NCBI GenBank assembly: GCA_009602725.1
Contig: WELB01000003.1
Span: 919,115 to 930,441 of the forward strand
Direction of reading: 5' to 3'
Origin: Spirogloea muscicola
Lineage: Eukaryota > Streptophyta > Zygnematophyceae > Spirogloeales > Spirogloeaceae
Length of the DNA: 11,327 nt
Below, piece by piece: positions 1-8,355 of this stretch (its first letter is position 1; each line of letters begins with the position of its first letter). Both the position numbers and the translations under genes were made by a program. The notes under the pieces are model-generated. The model saw nothing but the letters and a program-made list of their open reading frames with translations. It had not been told where the DNA came from and ran no database searches.

Positions 1-124
<124 letters not shown>

Positions 125-182
125 CCGGGGGGGGGGGTAGAGTGGGCGGGCGCCACCTCCGGGGAGCAGCCGCCCGGGCAGA

Positions 183-329
183 AGAAGAAGAATGCGGCTG
201 CAAGCAAAGAAATCAAAGAAATATTACAGAAGAAGAATGCGGCTGCTGAAGTAAAGGAGCGGCTGCAATGGCCAGCCAAGAGCATACAGAGGGTCCTCAT
301 CATAAAAGAGCGGCTGCAAAAGCCAGCCA
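183..329. repeat. Cluster of short GCGGCTGC-containing direct repeats
   Basis: Two pairs of direct repeats alternate here. An exact 19-mer (AGAAGAAGAATGCGGCTGC) lies at 183-201 and 228-246, offset 45. A 22-nt unit beginning GAGCGGCTGCA and ending CCAGCCA lies at 257-278 and 308-329, offset 51, with two mismatches in the middle. In the second pair GGCTG and CAGCC can pair as a 5-bp stem. This resembles the hairpin of the dispersed repeat described elsewhere (GGGCTG...CAGCCC), so the cluster may be an old tandem derivative. No coding frame is evident. Confidence 0.6.
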
Positions 330-346
330 GGTGCTTACACATACAT

Positions 347-384
347 ACATGTATGAACACCTGTCCAACGGTGTTCGTACATGT
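347..384. other. Strong hairpin, 15-bp stem with 8-nt loop
   Basis: Bases 347-361 pair with 370-384 along 15 positions; all are Watson-Crick except one T-G pair (354/377), and the loop is 362-369. The left arm overlaps a separate perfect 12-nt palindrome, CATACATGTATG, at 344-355. No U-tract follows, so it is not a bacterial-type terminator. A short foldback or transposon remnant, or an RNA structure, is possible; the function is unknown. Confidence 0.6.
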
Positions 385-389
385 TTAAT

Positions 390-580
390 TGTGGAGTAGG
401 CAGGCGGGGAGCGGGGCCGGGCCGGCTGCGTCACCTCACCTTAGTCGCGCCGCCCGGGGAAGCCGCCGGCTCGCCGCTTGACACGGCTTGACCTTGCCGA
501 GAAGATACCTGCCGGGGTCAAGTGGACCTGATGTTGCACTCACCCGCGGGTATTGAGCTTCCTGTGGATTTGTCTTGTCT
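390..580. other. GC-rich stretch without recognised gene
   Basis: This segment is GC-rich (GGGCCGGGCCGGC and similar) and has no reading frame or RNA gene I can recognise. I saw no promoter-like or polymerase III box sequence. Confidence 0.4.
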
Positions 581-749
581 AATTGCCTAGATGCCTAGCT
601 GTGTCTTTTCCCTTCTTTCCGGCATCTGTTGGAGCTCTTTAAATTTTGTCCATTCTTTTCCGGCTGGCTTCTGCCAGCCCCGCTTTTCTATGGGCGAGCA
701 CATTCTTCTTCTTAGTGGAGCCTGCCCCCATTGGGAGTGCCACTTCTTC
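581..749 (-). mobile_element. Dispersed hairpin repeat, copy 1 (LINE 5'-end-like relic)
   Basis: Read on the minus strand, this copy contains GAAGTGGCACTCCCAATGGG, then GTGCTCGCCCATAG, then the hairpin GGCTGG-cagaag-CCAGCC, then AAAAGAATGGACA. The first block matches the copy at 9554-9664; the later blocks match the copies at 4612-4672 and 10366-10434. Further along the minus strand it reads ACACAGCTAGGCATCTAG, close to ACACAGCTAGGCAGCTAG at 10463-10480, which lies inside the reverse-transcriptase reading frame. So the similarity to the LINE 5' end extends past the hairpin into the beginning of the open reading frame. The corresponding frame here is broken by a stop, so it is a relic. Confidence 0.6.
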
Positions 750-1440
750 CTATGGGGAAGTCACGCCGCCTCGAATCCTCGAGGAGGCGCATCGCCACCG
801 CCTGTCCCATCACGAGGGGCGTGGCCGGTTGTCCGATGAGCATCGACGAAGGCACCAGGTACTTTCCTCTTGCAAGGCCCGCTGTTGCCGCAGCGCCTGC
901 TGGTACCAGCTAAGTCCCCACCACCTCCACACCGTTCACACCTGCTGGCCTTCCTTGTAGATTCCTTGTACATTTCCTTTGGGCTGACCTTCCACAGCAT
1001 TGCCTTACATTGGAAGAGCTGCTCTTTCAAAGGTATCGGCCCGTTTTGACAGAGCTGTTTACCTTTCAAGAGACTGCCTCCATTGGCAAGAGCACCTCCT
1101 CAGCAGCAATCGTCCTTTCGAAAGAGCTTCTGGCACCGGCTTCAACCGGACGCAGGCAGCCAGCGCCTAATTTACCCAGGCACGCCCGGTCTGGGGCCAG
1201 CCTGAGTCACTCATCAGGTGGCTTCTGACCGGCAGCCGGTGTGGACTTGCTCTGGCCCATCGTGAGGGCTGGCACTTGCTACTTGCGCTCTGGGGTTTGG
1301 GGTTTGGGTTGTAGTGATTGTAGCATTCAGAGTGAAAGGGGTAAGGAGGTCCTGTTTTGCCTAGTGACCCCAAGCCATTTGGGCACAGCTCACCTCTCTA
1401 ACCACCAGTCTGGCGCGTGCATGTCCTGCGGAGCGGAGGC
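750..1440. other. No gene recognised
   Basis: Several short open frames exist on both strands (up to about 100 codons), but none has a recognisable domain, and overlapping frames are equally open. A small inverted repeat (CGCCTC/GAGGCG) sits at about 767-788. A GGGGTTTGGGGTTTGGG stretch near 1292-1310 is too short to call telomeric. Confidence 0.4.
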
Positions 1441-1629
1441 GGTCGTTGTGGAATCCGTGCAACCTTTCACGTAGACCCAACCTCGATGGTGCTGGGGCTG
1501 ATCATCATCCAACCAGGAGTGGGGAGTGGAGTGGAGACAGGTCGTTGTGGGATCCGTGCAACCTTTCACGTAGACCCAACCTCGATGGTGCTGGGGCTGA
1601 TCATCATCCAACCAGGAGTGGGGAGTGGA
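1441..1629. repeat. Recent 99-bp tandem duplication (two units)
   Basis: A 90-nt block at 1441-1530 recurs at 1540-1629 with one difference (GAATCC against GGATCC near 1451/1550). The offset is 99 bp, and the copies are joined by GTGGAGACA. Because 99 is a multiple of three, the plus-strand frame 1417-1932 (171 codons) stays open and would encode a 33-residue repeat. I see no domain in that frame, and the minus strand is also partly open here, so coding is unproven. The near identity says the duplication is young or kept similar. Confidence 0.9.
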
Positions 1630-3750
1630 GACAGCGTCATCCTTAGGAAATGCTCGACCGCTTCTCCTTCATCGTATCTTACTCTCCATGGCCCAAGGCC
1701 GAGCAGGGCGGCTGCTGCGACGAGCTGGGAAGTCATGGAAGATTTTATGCGTATTGAGTGGCACATGCCTCTGAGACCCCCTCAGCCTAATTCTCTCAGC
1801 CTTAGCACACTTCTGGGCGCTCGAGTGCACTCAGCACCCTACCCACTCTTCCCTTCGTATGTCCACGCCACACCTTCGTTGATCCGCCTGCAGAAGCCGT
1901 GTTCTCCTTTCCTCTACTCATGCCGGCTTTGAGCAGGTTTGCTCCTCCAAGATGGGAGCAGCATGGGCGCCACGAGGTGATCTCTGCAATGGAGAGTAAG
2001 TTGCTGAATAGCTTTGACATGCCCTGTTCTGACACCATCTTCAGCTGCAATCACTATATATGGTTGCCAAGTTCCTCCAATTAATCCTTCCTTGCTTGAG
2101 AGGAGTGCTAGTCCTTGCCGTGCATGCTGGAAGGATTTTCTGTGTTGGATGGGCTGTCAGTGTTCAACTTGCGCCATTGAGTGTCAGCATTTCAGCAACT
2201 TGCTAAGGCCCATACAGTGCCATCAGAAACTTGGGCGAGTACTAGCTGATAGCAGAGGCGCCAGGAACTCGCTGTCCAGCATCCAGGCCTCGGTTGTCAA
2301 GCTTTACGTCCTGATGCGTGGTAACTGAGCAGGTAATTCAGGCAGCAACAGGTAGCCCACAGCCAGAAATTTGCTTGCTGTTGTACCTCTCTGGCCCTCT
2401 GTCACTCGGACTACGCTGCTCCTCCGCTGCATGATCTGGCAATGCTGCTACACCGTCCAGCTCATCTCTCTTTGAAGAAATGTTGGAGCTACTCGCAAAC
2501 TTGCCTCTCTGTGGAATTCACAAACTACAAATGTAAGATCAAGGGCTCCCATAAGAGGGAATGGCTGTGAGCAGAAAGATGGAGAAGATTAAAAGGAGTT
2601 GGACAGAGCTGCCAGGCAGAGAGGACGCCCGCTGAGGGTGTCGAGAAAACATCCTCACTAATCCTCTGCATGGAGATTCGCTGGCGCATCTTAGGCTGCG
2701 GTCAGGTACTCCGCAGCAGAAGCCTTCAGTCACTTGCAGCTCACAACTACCGCTATGGATCATCACTTTCTCTTGACTTTGCCTCTTCTATTTCTGCCCA
2801 TCACCCCCCCAACCTACCCTACCCTGCACTCTCCTGATTTAGTTTGCATGACAGATTCCATCTTGGTCTGGCTCTTAACGGAAGTACCAGCACAACGCAT
2901 GCGCTTGGCTGAGAGGCACTTGTGATTGCTGGGGCAGCATGCTTCGCCAGCAGGGCAGCAGACAGTTGCTTTGTGAAGTTCAAAGTGTGATCTTTTCTGT
3001 ACTTTTTTGATTGGGTAGCTTCCCATTCTGTAGACCGTTGGTTTTCGTTACTACAAGAATGGATGCTATTCCTTGCGTTCGTCTACTACTATATGCAGGA
3101 GCAGTAGCAAAATCTGCTCTGATAGTATCACATACTTGGTTGCCAGATGCAGTGAAGAACCTTCTCCTGTTTCAGCCTTTATTCATGCAGCTACCATGGT
3201 AACAGCAGGAGTATTTCAACTGCAACATGTTTCCCTTTGATTGGACACTCGCCATTATCTTTGGTAGTAGTGACTTTTGTAGGAGAATGACATCGATTTT
3301 TGCTGCTGCTACTGGGATACTGCAGCTCCTCCAATTTACGGAAATGGCTGTGAGAGGCCAGCAGCAGGAATGTACAATTTCGTAAAGGGTCTTCAAAAGG
3401 GGGTCGAGGGCCAGCCCAGAAAGAAAAGGCGCATGGTGCACATAAAGAAAAGGGGAGGTTATCACGCCGTACAGTGTTCAGGCAAAAGCTAGTGCGAAGA
3501 ATGGGCTACACAAAGCGATGCCTTGTGCTAAGGGGTTTCAGTACGGGAGTCGGCTGGAGGGGGCATCTATTACTTACGAGTGAGCACATGCAAGTCCGAA
3601 AGGCTACATTGAGTGGCTTGAGGTCGAGGAGGATTGTATGGACTCGACCCCTTCAGACAGGCAATTAGGATTGGGTTCGGACGTAGGGATTTAGGAGCAA
3701 ACCCCTACACCGTGAAGCACTCCGCGCCTCGGCGCGCAGCGGAAGTCTCG
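1630..3750. other. Long stretch with no recognisable gene
   Basis: About 2.1 kb has only short, overlapping open frames on both strands (up to about 100 codons), none with motifs I recognise. The part near 3000-3330 is visibly richer in A and T than the flanks. Near 3411-3440 there is GGCCAGCCCAGAAAG, weakly like the tail of the dispersed hairpin repeat, but the match is short. No transposon ends, RNA genes or tandem arrays were seen. It could be intron, intergenic DNA or very old repeat. Confidence 0.4.
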
Positions 3751-4516
3751 CCCTGTGGTGCCGCCGTCAGGCGGCGTCTCCACCTCCCGGGCACCAGTCC
3801 GCAGCTAGCCCATCAAGGGCCGGCCACGGACGCCTTGCGGTGAGCGCGGGGCCGAGCAGGGGGAGCTGGCTGCGCACGTTCTGCGCTGCTCGCACGGCGG
3901 CGAGCGGACAGCGGCCCCTGACCGCCTCCGGGACGCCATGCATGGCATCCTGGTGGAGGCGGGCTTCTCCGTGGCTGCGGAGCACTCCGGCGTCATGCCG
4001 CTCCAGGACAGGGCCGACGGTCTCCACGCCCGTCGTGTCGACCTGGTGGCCACCCCCCCAGCTGGTGGGCCACGTCTCCTCCTGGACGTGGTGACTACCG
4101 ACGCATTCGACCGCTCTCACCCAGCCCAGTGTGCCACCAAGGCTGGGTTCGCGGTCGCCTGCGCCGCTCGGGCAAAAGAACTGAAGTACGCTGACCATCC
4201 GCCGGCCGACGAGTGCTTTCCGCTGGCTATCGACACACACGGGGCTTTGGGTGCTCGGTGGCTCGAACTGCTCCACCAGCTTGCCCGTCACGCCGTCGCT
4301 CGCCGCTTCCATGGGGAGCCGGTGGACTTTCCTGCAGCCGAGTCGCTCGCCCAGGTGTATCGCATGCGCCTGGCCGTCTCGCTGCAGAGGTCAATGGCCC
4401 GTGCGCTGCACGTGCGTGCCGGCAGAGCCCTCGCTGCTGCCTCTGGCTCTGGCCAGGGGACGTCCTTCCAGGAACATAGCCTCTCTGACCTGCGACTGCT
4501 TAGCAGGGGTTACTGA
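3751..4516 (+). pseudogene. 3' end of a LINE ORF: zinc finger and endonuclease-like C-terminus
   Basis: This reads as the C-terminal part of a non-LTR retrotransposon protein. In frame 1 (about 3751-3833) there is AAVRRRLHLP. After a one-base shift at about 3834-3836 the protein continues in frame 2 with CGERGAEQGELAAHVLRC (Cys, then His and Cys of a CCHC-type finger). Next come ILVEAGFSV, RVDLVATPP, LLLDVVTT and AKELKYAD, ending at TGA 4514-4516. The spaced acidic residues, DV, and a downstream Lys fit a PD-(D/E)XK restriction-like endonuclease, the usual partner of a CCHC finger at the C-terminus of RLE-type LINEs. The first finger cysteine appears lost, and a TAG at 3806-3808 closes frame 2 upstream. 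No reverse-transcriptase core lies upstream, so it is 5'-truncated. A related copy lies on the minus strand at 9253-9843. The domain assignment is inferred from motifs, not from a search. Confidence 0.65.
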
Positions 4517-4611
4517 GTAATTAGTAGCTGCTTTGTTTCTTCTTGTGTGCTTCTTTCTTAGTGCTTCGCCTTAGTGCCTCGCCTGGCCCCCTTCTTCTTG
4601 GGCTTCTTGTA

Positions 4612-4672
4612 CTCTGCTCATTCTTTTTTGGGCTGGCTGTTCCAGCCCCTATCCTCAATGGGCGAGCTCTTT
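4612..4672 (-). mobile_element. Dispersed hairpin repeat, copy 2
   Basis: On the minus strand this reads AAAGAGCTCGCCCATTGAGG, then ATAGGGGCTGG, AACAGCCAGCCC, AAAAAAGAATGAGCA. A 26-nt core (4642-4667) is identical, in inverse orientation, to 10236-10261. GGGCTGG and CCAGCCC form a perfect 7-bp stem with a 5-nt loop. It lies about 100 bp beyond the stop of the LINE fragment and points toward it, so the two pieces meet tail to tail. Past the repeat, the minus strand is lysine-rich (KKPKKKGARRGTKAKH, then stop), which recalls the lysine-rich start of the reverse-transcriptase frame at 10429. Confidence 0.7.
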
Positions 4673-4980
4673 CTTGCAGCGAGCCGGCAGCGTCCTGCGG
4701 CGGCAGGCTGCAGCAGCAGGCGCAGCAGCAGGGCTGCGCCGCTCTCGGGGCTTCACTGATCCGAACTGGTTGTCCGTGCCTCTGCCCCCAGACTCCTAGT
4801 GCTCCCGGTGCCGCCCCCCCCCGCCCCGAGGGGTCGCTCCATGGCCCACCCGGCATGCGGCCCGCCCCGAGGGGCAGGCCTGCCGAGAGGAAGGCCCTGC
4901 TGTCGGGGCCGACGTGTCGAGGCGCCGGGGTGGACACCGCGCCACCGCGGCCCCGTGCGCTGTTATGAATCTGGGGTTGA
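4673..4980. other. GC-rich stretch without recognised gene
   Basis: The segment is very GC-rich, so both strands carry long chance frames rich in Pro, Ala, Arg and Cys. It holds a C-rich run near 4812-4826 and a 14-bp direct repeat (CCCGCCCCGAGGGG at 4820-4833 and 4861-4874). Nothing supports a real gene. Confidence 0.4.
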
Positions 4981-5139
4981 CCATCAGCTCAACGGGTGGA
5001 TTTGGCTGATGGAAAGCCACAGTGCCTACCTGACCCAGGTAGACCACGGCGGCCGCACCGCCGGGGCCACATAGGGCCAGGCAGCGCCGTGAGTGTCTAT
5101 TGGTCCGGACAAGGGGCTGGCGGTGACCACCTCTCACCG
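4981..5139. other. Array of four perfect stem-loops (possible structured RNA)
   Basis: Four perfect inverted repeats follow one another: CCATCAGC/GCTGATGG (4981-4988 with 5005-5012, 16-nt loop), CTACCTG/CAGGTAG (5026-5032 with 5036-5042, 3-nt loop), CGGCGG/CCGCCG (5047-5052 with 5058-5063, 5-nt loop) and CGGTGA/TCACCG (5121-5126 with 5134-5139, 7-nt loop). The order and spacing suggest a folded RNA, possibly the leader of the copia-like element whose gag begins about 310 bp downstream. It does not match a tRNA, 5S rRNA or hammerhead core that I know. High GC raises the chance of short stems, so the case is moderate. Confidence 0.4.
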
Positions 5140-5447
5140 TGGATGCTCAAAGGTCCAGAAGTGTAACCTGTCCACCTGCCACCACCAGAGTCAGCTGTGA
5201 CCGAGGACGGCGCATCTGTTGCGGCGCCCTGGTCACTCGTACATAGGAGGGCACTTGCCCCCACCCAGCTCGGTCGAGCCGGGGTTCCCTTCCACGCTCA
5301 GGGTTCCTTTCCACACGCAGGCTTGGTCTCCCTTGCCCTCTGCTGCTTCCCCGCGCCGCTGCCAGCCGCTGCCCAGACGCTCAGTCAGCCCTCGCTTAAC
5401 CGACTCCACAACGCTTACGCATCAGCAGTCATGGACATCCTGACAAC
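5140..5447. other. Leader-like stretch upstream of gag, no gene recognised
   Basis: A plus-strand frame of 93 codons is open here (5197-5478) but has no domain. A 14-nt direct repeat with one mismatch, GGGTTCCCTTCCAC, lies at 5282-5295 and 5301-5314. If the gag relic belongs to an LTR element, this would be the untranslated leader, but I could not find a primer-binding site or a second copy of any candidate LTR. Confidence 0.3.
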
Positions 5448-6619
5448 ATGGTATACGAGGAGGTGGCGAGACGATTGACCGACCAGCAGCGTGGCTCTTC
5501 GACGGCCGTGATTGTCGTATGTGGAGGTTTGTCATGGAGCACCGTCTCAGGTCTTTGGGATACTGGGAGGTGTGTCAGCCAGAGGAGGCTGAGCAGCAAG
5601 GCAGGGACACATTTCCCGTAGCAGTGCCTCTCGACGACGACGAGGAGGAGACTGCATCGACTGCACCAGCAGCATCGGCTGCTGAAGGGACCTCCAGGGC
5701 TGTCAGGCAGGCGGCAGCCGCTGCCAGAAAGAAGGCAGCATGGGAGGCGGCTTCCAGGACTGCCACCAGGGTAGCGGCAGCTGCGGTCACAAGGAAGGCG
5801 GCAGCGGAAGCAGCAGTGAAGGCCAAAGTGAGTGTAGATGCCTTGACGTTCATCGTTGGCTGCCTGGCACCCAGCCAGATCAAGCACGTCATGAGCTCCC
5901 GCACTGCAGCCGAAGCCTGGGGAAGACTCGTTAGCGTACATTCAACAATGACTACCTATGACAAGGCGTACCTCAGAATGAGACTTTAGGGGCCACGGCG
6001 CGACCCCAGCAAACCGATTGCCGACCTTATCTCAGAGATAGGCGGCATCGTGGGCGAACTTCGCGCAGCAGACGTCACAGTGGGAGAAGATGAGGGGACG
6101 CATGCATTGCTCCTTTCCATGGCACAGGAATGACCCCATGTTGTGAGCAATCTGGGCGGTGTGGGAGCATCTCTTACCTTCCAGCAGGTTGCGCAGCGAT
6201 TCCTACAGGAAGAGGCGCAGCAGAAGCACACCATGCAGATCAGCACAGGAATGCCATTCGGGACTCCCACAGCGGCGGCATATGTCAGCGCTGATCATGG
6301 GCAGCAGCAGTCAGCATGGCGGCAGAAGGGGTCCAGGAAAAGCCGACGTGATGACCTCTGCAACAAGTGCAAAAAGAAGGGGCATTGGGCCAGAGATTGC
6401 CGCAGCACATAGAAGGTGAACTATCAAGAGGAGCACCAGGCGCTTGTCGCGCAGGATCAACCCCAAGAGTGGCAGCAGCAGTGGCAGCAGGAGCTACAGG
6501 CTGCCTTCGATGCAGCAGGAGGTGACAAGCACAAGCGCGGGCTTCTGCACCAACGACTAGGCTACCAGCCAGAGCAGCAGCAGCAGAGTCAGCAAGTACA
6601 CTTTTGCAGGAGGAGCTGA
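5448..6619 (+). pseudogene. Ty1/copia-type gag relic with CCHC zinc knuckle
   Basis: Gag packages retrotransposon RNA into particles. The first ATG context (5448, frame 3) gives MVYEEVARRLTDQQ. A one-base shift near 5485-5492 then leads into frame 2 with WLFDGRDCRMWRFVMEHRL, the typical copia gag opening. Then come an acidic stretch, an Ala/Lys-rich helical segment (about 5690-5825), TAAEAWGRLVSVH, and SEIGGIVGELRAADVTVG. The zinc knuckle is CNKCKKKGHWARDC (C-x2-C-x4-H-x4-C) at about 6358-6399. Frame 2 is broken by TAG 5987-5989, TGA 6131-6133 and TAG 6410-6412; protein similarity resumes in the same frame after the first two. The frame then runs Gln-rich to TGA 6617-6619. No protease, integrase, reverse transcriptase or RNase H follows, so this is a decayed or internally deleted element, or a gag-only derivative. 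Confidence 0.8.
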
Positions 6620-6690
6620 GGAAGCCATGCTGGCTGATCATCAGGTGTAGCCCAACACTCTGCCAGAGGCAAGGTAGAGGTCAGGAGGAG

Positions 6691-7014
6691 AAGTACAGCA
6701 GAGCAGAAGTGCAACAGAGCAGAAGTGCAGCAGAGCAGCAGAAGTGCAGCAGCACACAGCAGAAGTGCAGCAGCAGAGCAGCAGAAGTGCAGCAGCCAGA
6801 GCAGCAGAAGTGCAGCAGCAGAGCAGCAGAAGTGCAGCAGCCAGAGCAGCAGAAGTTCAGCAGCAGGTTCAGCAGCAGCAGGATCAGCAGCAGCAGCAGC
6901 AGTAACAGCAGCAGCAGCAGGATCAGCAGCAGCAGCAGCAGCAGCCGGGGCAGCGGCAGCGGGAGCAGCAGCAGCAGCAGCAGGATCAGCAGCATCAGCA
7001 GCTGAAGCAGGAGC
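6691..7014. repeat. CAG/AGC-rich compound microsatellite
   Basis: The first half is built of about eight copies of a CAGAAGTGCAG-type unit separated by CAG triplets; the second half is nearly pure CAG with GATCAG, CAACAG-like and CGGCAG interruptions. In the three frames it reads as Ser-, Ala- or Gln-rich sequence; the Gln frame (frame 3) has one stop and leads into QHQQLKQEHYADIAMQRT. It directly follows the Gln-rich tail of the gag relic, so it may have grown by slippage from a Gln-rich gag tail. The long Leu-rich minus-strand frame across it is a composition effect. Confidence 0.85.
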
Positions 7015-7044
7015 ACTATGCAGATATTGCTATGCAGAGGACAC

Positions 7045-7292
7045 CAGCTGAAGACGCAGCAAGAAGCTACCCGCTGAGCTCCAGGTCCAGGCCAATGCAT
7101 TGGCAAGGGGGCGCCAGCTGAGGAAGAGCAGCGAGAAGCCATTCGGCTGAGCTGCAGGCCACAGATATGGCCAGAGGACGCCAGCTGAGGACGCAGCAAG
7201 AAGCACTCCGCTGAGCTGCAGGTCAGGGCCAATGCATTGGCCAAGGGACGCCCAGCTGAGGACGCAGCAAGAAGCAATCCGCTGAGCTGCAG
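7045..7292. repeat. Imperfect tandem repeat, units of 67-71 nt
   Basis: Units begin with CAGCTGARG at 7045, 7115, 7182 and 7253 (unit lengths 70, 67 and 71; the fourth is partial). Units 1, 3 and 4 share ACGCAGCAAGAAGC, and units 1 and 3 share GCCAATGCATTGGC. Read piecewise the plus strand gives QLRTQQEA and AELQVRANALAKG, an amphipathic, coiled-coil-like repeat. Because unit lengths are not multiples of three and a base seems missing in each unit between the two phrases, no single frame stays open. This looks like a decayed repeat domain of the upstream element. Confidence 0.75.
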
Positions 7293-7409
7293 GACTCCGG
7301 AGGAGCTCATCACTTTGAAGCAAGACAAGGAGGTGGAGGCTTCTTGCTTCTTAAGGGGCCAGCCGACTTCAACCAGATGTTCAAGGTGAAGAGAAGAGCT
7401 ACCGTCAAA

Positions 7410-7523
7410 ATGGAGAGCCAGAAAACCAGGCTACTGATCAAGAGTCACCACAGACAGGTGGAGGAGAGATGGAAAGCCAGAAGGCCACAGAATTGGTCAA
7501 GGGTCACCACAGACAGGTGGAGG
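7410..7523. repeat. 59-bp tandem repeat, two units
   Basis: A 55-nt block at 7410-7464 recurs at 7469-7523 with a handful of substitutions; the last 20 bases (AGGGTCACCACAGACAGGTG in the second unit) are almost identical. The short plus frame 7344-7586 spans it but the period is not a multiple of three, so the two units are read in different frames. No function recognised. Confidence 0.8.
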
Positions 7524-7525
7524 CC

Positions 7526-7555
7526 ATCGACATCGACATCGACATCGACATCGAC
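7526..7555. repeat. Hexanucleotide repeat (ATCGAC)5
   Basis: Five exact ATCGAC units follow the 59-bp repeat directly. In the short open frame here it would encode alternating Ser-Thr. It is probably a simple sequence expansion. Confidence 0.95.
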
Positions 7556-7559
7556 TAGC

Positions 7560-8350
7560 AGGAGGATTGTGGCCTGTCCACACTAGAGAAGAAGGCCTGT
7601 TCCTCAGGACTAGTCAGGCTTAGACTAGAAGGGTTGAGAATGGCCTGCCATTGAAGGCCTGCACCCTCAGGGCTAGTCTAGAGCGGCCGCTTTGCAAGTT
7701 TCACCCTCTTGCCGCGAGCCACGCCTGCGCCAACGCAGCACCATAGAAGCGTAGAGCCTAGGGCAGGAGCCGCAGCAGCTAGTGAGCCGAAGCACGGACC
7801 CGTGTCCCGACTACGAGAAGTCGAGGTGATTCTGTGGTGAGCAGCCTTGTGTGTTGTGCTGTGTATCACCAGCTTTACACTAACTTGAGCACTGATTCTC
7901 AGATCGCATCAGCTAAGGCTGTGCATTGAGGCCTAGTGGCGTCATCATCGATTGTCGTTTACTGACCTTGCACAAGGATCATCTTGTGGGCAAGGGACTG
8001 CACCTTTGCTTGTGTAGGCTCTCTACTCGGTAGACAGTCCATCGTCCTTCGTCTTCTTCACTGGAACCACAGGTTCTGTTTTGGACAATTCTGTATTCCT
8101 TCTTATGTTGTGAGACCATTAACAATTCTCAATGTTGGCCTGTCATTGGACTGTTTCCTTTCAGTTTGGCCAACAGGATCGACAATTCCATTGGGTTTGT
8201 TACCTGTGTAGTCTGGCACGTCAGTATTTGTCGTTCTCTAGATTAATCGACGCCATTGCGCAATCGACGCCATCTCGCATGACAACCCCCGCATTGACAA
8301 CCTCCCCCCGGCCGCAAGCGACACTTTCGGCTGCTTGGGTCCTCGCTTCC
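7560..8350. other. No gene recognised
   Basis: About 800 bp without a supported frame. A GAAGGCCTG...CTCAGGRCTAGTC pattern recurs about 62 bp apart around 7590-7615 and 7652-7677. A 12-bp direct repeat AATCGACGCCAT lies at 8245-8256 and 8262-8273, five bases apart. I looked for a long terminal repeat downstream of gag, but no sequence here has a partner upstream of 5448. Confidence 0.4.
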
Positions 8351-8355
8351 ATACC

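Noticed and set aside
1292-1312. Telomere-like GGGGTTTGGGGTTTGGG
   Set aside because: Only about two and a half irregular units; far too short to be telomeric.
1417-1932. 171-codon plus-strand frame
   Set aside because: Open partly because the tandem repeat keeps the frame; the translation has no recognisable domain, so it is noted under the repeat and not listed as a gene.
3172-3465. 97-codon minus-strand frame
   Set aside because: No motif, no supporting context, and several other frames overlap it.
4521-4968. Overlapping frames of about 140 codons on both strands
   Set aside because: Both span the hairpin repeat and GC-rich DNA, with no domain; peptide phrases such as QPLSSMGE come from the repeat.
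5004-5018. Hammerhead-like CTGATG and GAAA
   Set aside because: The two core boxes overlap with no stem II between them and no cleavage-site strand, so a hammerhead cannot form.
4963-5447. Candidate 5' LTR beginning TGTTATG
   Set aside because: No matching copy exists downstream of gag within the window, so a long terminal repeat cannot be claimed.
5449-5460. Possible primer-binding site TGGTATACGAGG like the initiator-Met tRNA site
   Set aside because: The match breaks after six bases and no LTR end lies just upstream; the position overlaps the likely gag start.
6681-7328. 215-codon minus-strand frame rich in Leu
   Set aside because: It is the reverse of CAG-rich microsatellite DNA; Leu and Cys runs come from CTG triplets, and no start context or domain supports it.
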